A stretch of DNA of 64,000 bases, taken from assembly GCA_036867785.1 (NCBI GenBank), contig CP145420.1, positions 1,178,001 to 1,242,000 on the forward strand, written 5' to 3'. Of the stretch, positions 7,986 through 18,148 are shown in pieces. The notes beneath the pieces were generated by a model, which saw nothing but the letters and a program-made list of their open reading frames with translations, searched no databases and had not been told where the DNA came from. The stretch is from Plasmodiophora brassicae. Its lineage: Eukaryota; Endomyxa: Phytomyxea; Phytomyxea; Plasmodiophorida. Position numbers and translations under genes: made by a program. Position 1 is the first letter of the stretch. Each line of letters starts with the position of its first letter.

Positions 7986-10349
7986 ATGGTCCTGGCCGGC
8001 GCTCGTCGCCGTTCACTGCCGCGCCTGGACAGCAGCCTGGCCGATGCGCTGCTGCCCGACCGTCACCCCGGGGCATCGCCGCGGTCCGCACGACACCAGC
8101 AGGTGGCCGTCGCCGTCGACTTTGTCCACGATGCGTGCCACGGGCACAACCCGCGCCCGATCCGCCGCCTCGCACGTTCATCGTGGACGCGCCGCGTGCA
8201 CCTGGACAATGCGAACCTGGTCCTGGCCCTGGCGAACGCATCGGTCATTGTCCTGGAGCCCGTCTGTACGGGTCACGCACCGACTGGGCCGTCGACATCC
8301 CTCACCGCCATCATCGAGGCCCTGTGTCTGGCGTTGCTGGCCATCGACCTATCGATCGTGTGCGCATGCCTGGGCCCGAAACGGTTCCTGGAGAAGCGCT
8401 GGCATCTGGTCCAGGTCGTCTGCCTGGGCGTGATGATGGGTGATCTACTCCACGCCACCGTGCCGTACATGATGAACGGGGACAGCGGGCCCCGCCTGCG
8501 CCTGTCCCGCCCGCTGCGCCCCGTACTCGTCATCAGCGCCTGTCGCCCGCTGCGCCAGTTCGTCGCCGTTGCTCTGCTGACGCTGGTGTCCATGGCCCAT
8601 TTGCTGGGCCTGCTCGTCGTCATCATCGTCATCTACGCCATGGCCGGCGTGGCCCTGTTCGCCGATACGCCCCAGTACCGCGTACCGTAGACATTGCCAT
8701 GGCGTTCGCGTCAGTCGCCCCCCGATATCTGACGTCCGGTGGCGCATGCAGGACCCGGCACAGATCCCGTACAGCGCCGTGCAGAACTTCGCCACGTTCG
8801 CGTCGGCGTCGACAGCGCTTTCGGTGCTGGTGACGACGGAAAACTTCCCCGATATCTACCTGCCGGCGCTGCACGCGCACCCGGTGCTCGCCACCCTGTA
8901 CTTCCTGTCGTTCTTCGTGCTGGGCCCCTGGGTCATCATGTCCCTGGTCATGGCCGACACCTACCGATGTTATCGGATGCATCAGGCGCGCAAGGTGTCC
9001 CGCGTGCGGTCCAAGGAGCACCGGTCCCTGTTCTGCGCCTTCCACGTGCTGGCAGACGAGTACCGGGCCGGTTCGAGCGACCCCGCTGCTGAGCAGCCAG
9101 CGCCGGCGCCAACGATCAGCCTGCCCGTGTTTGTCGAGTTCTGCCACCATGCCTGGCCAGCACTGTCGTGTAAGCACGGCATGAATGCGCACGTCCTGTT
9201 CGCCCTGCTGGACACGAACCAGGATGGGCGCATTGAGCTACGCGAGTTCCCGCAGCTGGTCCAGCTGTCCAACAGCGCCGTTCGGCGCGTCCAGAACCCG
9301 GTGGACAGCCTTCACCCGGGTACCGCCGCCATGATCCTGCAACGCGGTTGGACCAGGGCGCGCTGTACCGTCGGCCACGCGTACTACGAGGCTGCCGTCC
9401 TGGGCGTCTACCTTGTCAATGCGATCGTCATGGTCGGCGCCTATGACAATCCAACCGTGGCAGCGATCATCGTTCCCGGCTGCCTGGCCATGATGGTTGT
9501 CGACGTGGCCATGCGAATTGCAGCGCATGGCCTGCTGGGCGCCCTGCATGGGCGCCCGCTAGCCATCGGTCTTGTCGTCGCGTCGGTGCCTGCCGAGTTG
9601 GTATTGCAGGGACGCGCTCTGCTCTTGGCACGAGCGCTGCGCCTGGTCCCCATCGTCACCGCCCTGTTGGGGCGCGTACGGGCCAATGCCCGCGAGATGG
9701 CTGTCATTGTCACCCACATGATGTCGATTCTGGGCGCCTGCTTCTACGTGTTCGCCGTCATCGGCATGGAAATGTTCTCCAGGGACGCCTTGCGTCACGA
9801 GCACCGCGTCGTACCGGACCGCGACGAACGGTTTGATTCGTTCGCCGGCGCCTGCCTGGCCATGTTCCAGATGGCGTCTTCCAATAACTGGTACGATACG
9901 CCCGAGCGCCGTCCGTCGTCATCGAGTCGCGCGTTGACGTTGCCAGTACAACAGGCAGGACAACCTGTACCCAGCGGCCATGGACACCAGGTCGGTGCAG
10001 CGCATGGTCAACAGCTAATGGATGCGGCCGGTACTGATTATTGCACAGCCTGGCGTACGCAGCCCCGTTCTTCATCGTCGTCTACATCGCCATCAACATG
10101 ATCGTCATCAACGTGTTCGTCGCCAACGTCATTGCCGCCTATACGCTGTCGCAGGACGACCTGCACCAGCGCGTCGTCATTGACGATGGGCGTACCTACG
10201 ACGTCGTCGTCCATCGCCCATGGGATCGGCGCATCATCGAGGACGACATGCCGATCTTCAACGACGCCGAAGTCGATGCCCTGCACGAATACGTCCGGCA
10301 GCTCAACGAGACGATCCGGGAAGCCCCGATCGCCGCCCTGCGCCAGTGA
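7986..10349 (+). CDS. Two-pore (TPC-type) voltage-gated cation channel
   Basis: The protein has two six-helix channel repeats, the TPC architecture, and would act in endolysosomal or vacuolar membrane releasing Ca2+ or Na+. Repeat I runs from VHLDNANLVLAL through S5 (LGLLVVIIVIYAMAG) to a filter/S6 segment with VLVTTENFPD, which matches the VLLTTSNNPD element of TPCs. The linker holds one canonical EF-hand (DTNQDGRIELRE, about 9211-9246); plant TPC1 carries two. Repeat II ends with FQMASSNNW, the second filter, and S6 (IVVYIAINMIVINVFVANVI). An intron at 8682-8751 joins the frames exactly. One or two further introns lie between about 9891 and 10048; their borders are uncertain, and a small exon may lie at about 9947-10015. 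The start is the first ATG (7986); more N-terminal sequence could sit upstream. Confidence 0.85.
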
Positions 10350-10476
10350 TGCACCGGGCGTCCTGCTGCCGTGCAGTACCATCATACTATTGTAGGACAC
10401 AACACGTCTTGCAGGATACCCTGCCTGGACTGTATTCAGAAACGTTTGCTAACCTGCCGAAACATACATGAACGAA

Positions 10477-12263
10477 TCACTGCTCGTCCTCATCGTCGTC
10501 CTCGTCTTCGTCGCCTTCGCTCTCGTCATCCTGCTGAACCTCGCCTGTCTCCTTCTTCTGCTGCTCGTCCTTGCCGGCGTCCTTCCTCTTCAGCTTCGCC
10601 TTGTTCAAGACGACCTCGGGTGCAGGCGCGCTGCCCGATTTCCACATGTAGGCGACGAACGCAAGCAGACCGGCCAGGAGCGTGGCAGCGAACGGGTACG
10701 GGTTCGCAGTCACAATGTCGAGGTACGGCTGAACGGCCTGGACCATCTTGTCCACCTGCTCGCCCAGCGGGCCAGCCTGTTCGGCCTTCTTTGCATCCTC
10801 GACCTGCACACGCCGCAGCCAGTCAGCATACCGCGATACGCTGCCAGATAGAGAAAGGCGAACACACATACCTTCTTCTCCTCCTTGGCAACCTCCTCGT
10901 GGGCAGCCTTCTCGGCCTCGTACTTGACCTTCCAGTGCGCATCCGCCCACGCTCTGGCCTCGTCGGCGCTATGCCCAATGTAGATATCGTCGAACTCGAT
11001 GTTGTCCTGCATGGTCCAGATCTCGAACCCGAGGCCCTGCACGGGGGCGATCCCGTCCGTCACCTTGGTGACCTCGAAGTAGTCCGGGTTCGGGACCTGC
11101 CTCGGCTTCCACGGGCCCTTGTACTCCGGGTTGTCGATCAGGGGCGCCTTCCACTTGCCCTTGTAGGCCGGGTTCGGCTTCTGCGGGGGCGACCAGGGGC
11201 CACATCCCTTCGTCGAACATTCCGGGTTGTCGACCAGCGGCGGCTCCCATTCGCCGTCGTCCTCAACGCTCCAATCATCGGGCTGTTCCGCTTCCGGGTC
11301 GGGAATCTGAATGCCGGCAGGCACGGTCAGCGCGACCCAATAGACACACACACACACGAACAAACCTGTTTCGGTGCCGACTCGTCCCAGTCGGCAGGCT
11401 TGACAGCATCAGTGTCGGGGATCGTGGCGGGGGCATCCTCGTCCCAGTCATCGGGCTTTACCGCATTCGGATCCGGGATCTTGGCCTGGTCGACCCAGTC
11501 CGACGGCTTGACGTCGTTCGGGTCGTCAATCTCGGCGGGCGTCTGGACCGGCGGCTTGAAATCGGTCGTCGACGCCAGGTCTCCGTACGACTTGACGACG
11601 CCGTCGATGGCGATCGAGTACGACTGGTTCGCCCAGACCGCCAGCGTGTACAGGTGCGTGAAACGGTCGTTGACGATGGCGGGCGTCGACGCCGCGTGGT
11701 GCTCCGTGTACTTGCCCGTCTTGGGCGACTTGTGCCTGAAGATGAAGTGCACCTGCGCACACGCGGAGCACGTCAGGGCAATGTCGTGCGCCGACGTCGA
11801 ACGTACGCCGCTCTTCATATACCTTATCGGTCGTACCGCACTTGTCGGGACCGAACATGATCGAGTAGGGCGACTTGTCGTTGAAGGCGGCGGCGTCGTC
11901 GAACGGCGCCGACAGGGCCTTGACGTAGGCGCCACCGCACTCCAGGTGGTTATGCAGGCGCACCGTGTACTGCATGATGAAATCGTCGCCGTCAACGGGC
12001 ACCGGTTCGTCCAGGGACGTGGAGATCGCATGCCGACGGGCCTGCGATGCGGCGATCAGGGCCGTGTCGCCGACCAGGGCGTACTTCAAGGGCCCCTGCC
12101 CGATCGTCCATTCGCCGGTGAACTCCGGCGCCGTCGACAGCGTCCACGCCTCCATGGACTCGAACGTCTCCGTCCAGACGCGCGCGCCGACCACGGCCAG
12201 CAGCAGGGCCCAGGCGGCCACGGCGCCGGCCCATACGCGTGATCGTCGCGGCGTCCCCACCAT
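10477..12263 (-). CDS. Calnexin, ER membrane chaperone
   Basis: Calnexin is a lectin chaperone that holds monoglucosylated glycoproteins in the ER. Four exons fit: 12263-11823, 11752-11366, 11306-10872 and 10803-10477, giving 529 residues with all junctions in phase. There is a signal peptide (about residues 1-29), the globular lectin half ([27 protein letters not shown]), then the P-domain with type 1 repeats (IPDPNAVKPDDWDE) and type 2 repeats (PNPAYKGKW, DNPEYKGPW), the second lectin part (GFEIWTMQDNIEFDDIYIG), one membrane helix near the C-terminus (ATLLAGLLAFVAYMW) and a cytosolic tail ending in an Asp/Glu run. The membrane helix and acidic tail separate it from calreticulin; no KDEL is present. 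The ATG at 12263 directly precedes the signal peptide. Confidence 0.96.
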
Positions 12264-12628
12264 GACGGCCGTCGTCGCCCCGATTTGCCAAAATGACACG
12301 AACCGGGCCACGGGCGCGCGCACCACTCGCAGTCGCACAGACCGACCACCACCCCCGAGGCGTTACAACGGGCTGACGTGTAACGCCGCGCGCGCCTGGG
12401 ACCCCCCGCCGCGCCCAAAAATTGCCGCGCAGGAATATTCCGCGGCGCACGCGCCCACCCCGCAATTCTCCACTGGCGCAGAGGAGGGGCTGCCTGTCCG
12501 ACACGCCCACGCCGCCTGCCTGCCTGCACCTGCGCTGATCGATGATTGGCCTGCCCCACGACCGTCACTGCACCAAATCTGTTTAACGCGTACAGGTGCG
12601 CGTGCCTAGCTAGCTCGGGCGCTGGCGT

Positions 12629-13395
12629 TTAGCGCGCCTTCAGGTGGCGGATCTCGTCGATCAGCTCGCGCTTCTCCGTGATGCCCTGGATCTTTTCGAC
12701 GCCGTTCTCGCGCAAGATGGCCTTGAGCTCCTGGACGGACATGTGCGACAGGATCTCGACGGGCCAGGTCGACGGGTGCCCCGACGGCCGCGATGGTTCG
12801 TGCGCCACGCCGACCACCTGCCGCAGGGACGTCTCCAGGCCGGGCTTGCGCGGCTTGCCGAACCAGTCGATCGTGCGTCCGTCCTTCTGGATGACCAGGG
12901 CCAGCGGCGTCTTCCAGGACACTTCGCAGACGTTGCGCAGCCGGTTGCAGAGGTCGCCCGACGGATCCATCAGGAGCTGGAATTTCATCTGCGATTCGTG
13001 TTCGCGCACGAACTGGCGCAGGGCGTCACAATCAGCCTCCTCCGTGATGCCCAGCAGGACCATCTTCTCCGGGAACTCATCGACCAGGTACGACAGATGG
13101 TCCAACGAGTCAATGCTCTCCTGGCATTGCCTGACGGACGCGCACAACAGGTGAACGGGTCAGAGCAGTGGGCAGAAGTACTCATGCGCAGGAGCGACGC
13201 CTACGTGCTGAGGATGACGAGGACGATGACGTCGGAATGGCGGTCGCACAAACCCTGCCAGTCGAAGTCGGCGTCCTGCAGGGTGCGCAGCTTCGGATGC
13301 AGGTCGTGGGGAAGCTGCTTGAGCTGCATGTGCCCCTCTTTGATCTGGGTCGGATCCACGCGTGCCTCGCCGACATCCTGCACGTTCGTCGACAT
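12629..13395 (-). CDS. Thioredoxin-fold (peroxiredoxin-like) protein with C-terminal SAP-like motif
   Basis: Two exons (13395-13205 and 13130-12629) give 230 residues. The strand VIVLVILST followed by QCQES resembles the beta-alpha start of thioredoxin/AhpC-TSA domains, where the cysteine would be peroxidatic or redox-active. Later segments (DCDALRQFVREHE, FQLLMDPSGDLCNRL, TPLALVIQKDGRTIDWFGKP) fit the rest of the fold. The last 40 residues (SVQELKAILRENGVEK, then EKRELIDEIRHL) look like a SAP or ARMET-C helix-turn-helix, a pairing also seen in some protist thioredoxin-like proteins. There is no signal peptide. The exact redox activity is not shown; the intron removes 74 bases and restores the frame through a Thr codon. 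Confidence 0.7.
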
Positions 13396-14092
13396 GGGTG
13401 ACGTACTGTTCTGTTGCCTCGCTACCGCGTTCGCTGTGCCGCTCGGATGAAAATTGATGAAACGGCCGGCGCGCGGACGGTCCAGGGATTCATCCGCGTT
13501 CTGGTTGCCCAGTCCAGGAACATTCCAAGTCCGGGGGTCGCCCTGGAATAACGCCGTTTGGGCCCCCGATTTCTCACCTGGGACGTGTACTGGTCGCCTG
13601 GTGGCAACCAACTCCCGGGCCGAACCCACGCCCAAGAGTACCTACGCCACTGACGACTGCTTGTACGACGTTGCCTGCCGGACGAGGAGATCGTGACTGC
13701 AGAAAGTCAGGCCGCATGTTATTGGTCAGGCAGGCCGGCTACGATGGTTTCGATGGTGACCAGACGCTGGTTGTTGCGCACCGTCGACTGGAATACAATC
13801 TTGCTCCACGAGTGCGCCAGCCTCTGCATCATGGCACACACACACACAGCACGCCCGAGTCAGACCGAGTGCATCGATAGGAAAGTGCACTTAGCAACAA
13901 CAGACCTTGGCGGGCGAGCACGCGCCCGCATATTCGCAATGCAGCAGCGTTGGAGCTGAACACACACAAACACGCGGTCAGGAATCACACAGGGTCACGA
14001 CGCGGCCAGCTAGGTTCACCTTCTGCATTGATGTCGACACCGCCGATGGTGAACCTGTTCGCAGTACGGATCACTGTTCATGCCCCAACCCT
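13396..14092. other. Non-coding spacer
   Basis: About 700 bases separate two minus-strand genes. I see no protein-like frame. A short CA run (about 13839-13848) and scattered CA-rich bits occur. The stretch should hold the promoter of the thioredoxin-like gene and the 3' end of the snurportin gene. Confidence 0.4.
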
Positions 14093-15198
14093 CTACAGGA
14101 TGCATGCCACGAACCTGTGCAGTCGGTTTCGCTCGAGAGCGGCACCGTCGCCCAGATCGACGCCGTCGGCCGTCTGCAGGCGACCATCAGCCGTGCAGCG
14201 CAGAACGACGAGGTGCGGTTGCTGGTGGGCGACGTCGCCGGCGTCGAACGAGTCCACCTCGTGCGTGCTGCAGCGGGCGTCCTTCCAGACCAGGGTCAGC
14301 GGCGTGTACCCGGGTTCGTAGAGCGCGTCGACGTGGTGGAACCTGCGCAGACCGGGACCGTCGTCAGGCCGACCTGTACGCAGGGGACGCGGGCGCACGC
14401 CGCTCACGAACAGTAGGCCATCTTGAACAGGGGCGTCCTGGAGCAGGCCCGCCCCATGATACGCCTGCCAGACGGCCTGCCTCGTGCACGGCGCCGATGG
14501 CAGGACGCAGACGGCGTAGGCGTGGGCGGGCGACGACGCCGACGACATGTGCATCTCGTCGGCCTTGGTGACCATCCAGTAGTGCCTGAACTGTCGCGTG
14601 GCATTCACCAGGTCGTATCCCTTCCAGGCGAGCAGGTCGACGATGTACAGGCGCGCGCCCTGCAGGATGCAGTCGAGGATCGTCAGCTGGTCGACCGAGG
14701 CCGTCGCAGGGGACCCGCCCGGGGCCGCACACGTGAACGCCTGCCCGCCGAACAGCGGGCGCCCGTCCGGGGCCAGCGCCTGCGACCTGCCGCCCCGACA
14801 CCGCACTAGCACAGGCGTCGTCGCGTCACTCGCCAGGGCCATACCAACACGGACGCGGCCCACCGACCTAGGCACCGCTGCCCTTCCGGTCGGGGCGCGA
14901 CGCTCCACGACGGGTGCAGGTCGCCGGGCACCGACACCATCCACTCGGGATGTTCGACAATGTGCGGCACCGCCTGGCGACCACGGGCGGCGGGCGGCGG
15001 CGGCGGCGCGTGCACCTGCACAGGTTCGGGCGGGGCCTGCCCCGCAGCCGCATGGTCGAGCGCCGCCTGCCGCACCTGGCGACGGGCGCCGGCCTGCCGG
15101 TCCAGAGCCGCCTGCCGCCGGCGCGCATGGCTCCGCTCCGACAGGAACGCGCGATCGCGCGCCTTCAGCGATCGGTGCGGGGCAGGTTGCACCTCCAT
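14093..15198 (-). CDS. SNUPN: Snurportin-1, import adaptor for m3G-capped snRNPs
   Basis: Snurportin binds the trimethylguanosine cap of spliceosomal snRNAs and importin-beta, bringing snRNPs into the nucleus. Exons 15198-14868 and 14805-14093 join in phase to give 347 residues. The N-terminus has an Arg-rich helical IBB-like domain (about residues 5-55). The cap-binding domain shows HPEWMVSVPGDL, PRPEGQRCLVR across the intron, TILDCI, a YIVDLLAWKGYD strand, FRHYWMV, DGLLF and YTPLTLVWKD, in the same order as in human snurportin. A low-similarity stretch between DGLLF and YEPGYTPL (about 14300-14400) is longer than usual and may hide a small intron, though no pair of sites kept the frame in my reading. 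It joins PRP8 and SAC3 as RNA-processing genes in this window. Confidence 0.85.
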
Positions 15199-15768
15199 GG
15201 CTGCGAGCGCCGCCCCAGGACGGGACGCCGGTCACGGACTGTCGCGCGCGCGGGCGCACCCATGTTCGTACGCGCGCCCGGCACCAGGCGCGACACCCTG
15301 CACACGCCCACTCGCATGCGTGCACGGGCAACAGGCCCCTCTCTCTCTCCCCCCAGGGAGCGTACCCATTTGCGCGCCCTGGGTCGGTACGCGGGTACGT
15401 ACAGCCAGGGACGGATGCTGGCAGGGAGCAGGACGTTCGGGAACCCGGCGTGCGGATCTGGCTGGGCCCACGTTACGGCCGCTGTTGCCCGCCCGTGTGA
15501 CCGTCTGCAGCAGCAGAGCCGGGCGTCTGCGTGTTACGTGAGGGACCGGACGCCCTATACTACTGGCGTATCCCGCCGGATACGACCCGAACAGAACCGC
15601 GAGTTCCTCCGACTGCGAGTCCGCGCCCAACCCTTCCAGAAATTCAGGGGGCCTGCCGCTGCAGGGCACACGCAGGCACACACACACACAAACACAGAGA
15701 ACGCGGGCGCACGCGTCTCGCCTCGCCTGCCTGCACAAGGTAGAGGTTGCGTACGACGCGTCCACCCC

Positions 15769-16790
15769 ATGTCGTCGACCGTGAAGCACCGCCTGCGTCG
15801 CCTGATGCGGACGGCGAAGCACGCGGTCAAGGATTACAGCGCGGCCGAACGCAACGTGCTGCAGGCGACGTCGAACGACCCGTGGCCGGCGCCCTCGTCG
15901 CTGCTGGCCGTCGTCTGCCTGTCGCTGGACGACCCGGGCGTCTACGACCCCGTCCTGATGATCGTCCTGCGTCGCCTGCAGGATCGCCGCCAGATGACGC
16001 ACATCAAGAAGTCGCTCATTGTCGTCGAGTACTGCCTGCGGCACTGCCGGTCGGCGCGCTTCATCCAGGACATGCGCGTCCGCCTGCACGTCTTCCGCTC
16101 GTTGACCGCCTACCGGTACCTGCTGCACGGCCAGGACAAGGGCAACGAGGTGCGTCAGGCCGCCGACGCCATCATCGACCTGCTCAACGACGACCTGCGC
16201 CTGCAGACCGAGCGCGCCGTCGCACAGAGGTACGCCCTGCTTAGAGCAGGCGCGTCGCGCGCGCGCGCGCGTACCTGTACATGTCTAACACGGGGTACAG
16301 GACCCGCGTGCGCATCCAGGGATACGGTCCCGGATGCCTGCCCTACACGGACGCAGACGCCATGATCCGCTCCCACCCGGCACATATCGCATTCGCGCCA
16401 TCGTCGCCGTCCACTGCACCTTCGTCGTCACCGTCCGGCCAGTCGTCGTCGTCGTCGTCGTCGTCGTCGGAATCGGCGACAAGCGCATCGGAGGGCGCGG
16501 CGCCTGTCCAGCCGCTGGCCGTGGTCCCCGTCGGTCCCCCGGCAGCGAAACGCGGTCGTGGGCGTCGCACGCAGGCCCGGTCCGCAGGCCCGGTCGTGCC
16601 CGTGACGGCTCCCGAACGGCACGCCCAGCCGGACGCCAACGCCTGGCTGCTGGACTACGTGCCGGCGGCACCGAAACAGCAGGCGCCCGACCCGCTGCCC
16701 TGGTTCGCCGCCGACGAGAACGCCCATGCGTCCAGGCAGAACGTCGCCAGCCAGGCGCAGGCGACGAACGCCAGCCCGTTCCTGTTCTAA
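15769..16790 (+). CDS. Epsin-like ENTH-domain protein
   Basis: Two exons (15769-16229 and 16301-16790) give 316 residues. Residues 1-150 form an ENTH domain: a basic first helix (KHRLRRLMRTAKHAVKDYS), then EATSNDPWPAPSSLL-type sequence (here QATSNDPWPAPSSLL), KKSLIVVEYCLRHC and GNEVRQAADAIIDLL. ENTH domains bind PI(4,5)P2 and bend membranes at clathrin-coated pits. The C-terminal half is disordered, with a serine run coded by a TCG repeat (about 16440-16470), a LLDYV segment resembling a clathrin box and a terminal NASPFLF, near the NPF type of EH-domain ligand. No ubiquitin-interacting motif is seen. The start is the ATG just before the amphipathic first helix. The intron is 71 bases and begins gtacgc. 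Confidence 0.85.
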
Positions 16791-16891
16791 CCCGCGCCTC
16801 CTGTACACCTGCAACCACTACGTAGCGACTATTTTCAGGCAGGGCAGGCAGCTCCCAGGGGCCGCACTGCATTGCTGTGCGAAGCTGTAAT

Positions 16892-16897
16892 AATAAA
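16892..16897 (+). terminator. Possible poly(A) signal of the epsin-like gene
   Basis: AATAAA occurs about 100 bases after the epsin-like stop, within taataataaataata, the only AT-rich spot in this GC-rich spacer. Confidence 0.4.
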
Positions 16898-17051
16898 TAA
16901 TACAGGCAGGGTGGCGGAGGATGCGCGACTGCCGTGTCCCGCAATGTACGAAGGTGCAGACAGCACACTGCGCCGACCCGACCGTCGACACTCGTCAGGC
17001 AGACACGGGCGCAGTCAGTGCGCCGCCTCCTGTCCCGCAGTTGCCCACGCA

Positions 17052-18005
17052 ATGGACAGCGAGCCTTGTTCCGCCCATGGCATCATCGTGTCCGGGCGCG
17101 ACGAGGTCCACGCCTACCGACGATCAGCGGCCGGTCGGGCGGTGGGGGCGGCGGTGCGGGACGCGGCGACCCTGTGGCGGCACACGCGCCACCTGCTGGA
17201 CTGCTGCATGGGGGACGCGGGCGTCCCGCTACCGCACCGGTACCGGTACGTGGCCGACCGGCTGCGTGCGATCCGCTCCGACATGACGCGGGCCGACGAC
17301 GACCTGCGCCCTGTGGCGCCCGCCATTCTCCAGGCCATGATCCGATTCCGTCAGTAGGGCGTACCCGCGCCGAGCATCGCATCCGGCCAGCGGCACCAGG
17401 AAGGCCTGACTGAGCAACGTGCTGTGCGCCAGACGTATGCACCCGCGACGTCCTGCACGACCGTATCGACCATGTCCTGAACGACGCCATGCTGGCCGAC
17501 TGTATGGATCGCGTCGACCTGCTGGGCGGGGCGGACGCGGCCGGCGCCCGGCACAAGTGGCTGTACCTGCTGGGGACGGGCGCACGCCCCGGTGCCTGCC
17601 TCCTGCAGCGTACGTCGCCGACCGACGGCGACCTGCGTCAGGTACGCGCCACCCGCCACGTCCTCGCCGGCCGTCTGTGCCCCTGCGACGACGACTGACC
17701 GGCCGTGCCTGCAGGTGGCCGTCGCCGTGCACACGCACGACTACGTGCGCTTCTTCGACCTGGTCCGCCCCTGGCCGTACACCGACCTGGCCCTGCTGCT
17801 GCCGTTGCTGCGGCGCCTGCGGGCCGATGCCCGGCGTCGTATCGGGCGCGCGTACCGCCCGGCGGCCCCGGCCGCCCTCCTGGCCGCCTACGCCGGTGAC
17901 GACGGCCGCGACCCGCTCCTCGTCGGACACCTGCCGTCGCCCCGTGACGACGACGGCGCCCAGCTGCACGACTACCTCGTGGGCGACAACGGCGACGCCT
18001 ATTAG
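17052..18005 (+). CDS. SAC3/GANP-family protein
   Basis: Three exons (17052-17349, 17433-17641, 17715-18005) give 265 residues, about the size of SAC3D1-type proteins. The SAC3/GANP/PCI core is recognisable: YRYVADRLRAIRSDMT (compare DRxRAVRQDLT), MIRFH restored across intron 1, KWLYLLGTG (compare the EFRAYYLLL region), and HDYVRFFDLV followed by TDLALLLPLLRRLR (compare NYVRFFRLL). The family links mRNA export (TREX-2) and centrosome or mitotic functions. The protein lacks the FG repeats and acetyltransferase part of GANP and the extension of LENG8, so a short SAC3D1-like member is most likely. The choice of donor gtcagt at 17350 is driven by restoring RFH. Start ATG at 17052 is the first suitable one. 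Confidence 0.75.
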
Positions 18006-18148
18006 TCCCGGCGCGCCCGTCCAGCTCCTCAGTCCGCCCTGCAAACGTGTCGACATCGTCGTCATGATGGTCAGGCGCGATGTATTGCAATAGGGTCCGG
18101 ATTCCGGCACACACGACGACGATGACGACGAGGGGAGGGCGCCGGCGA

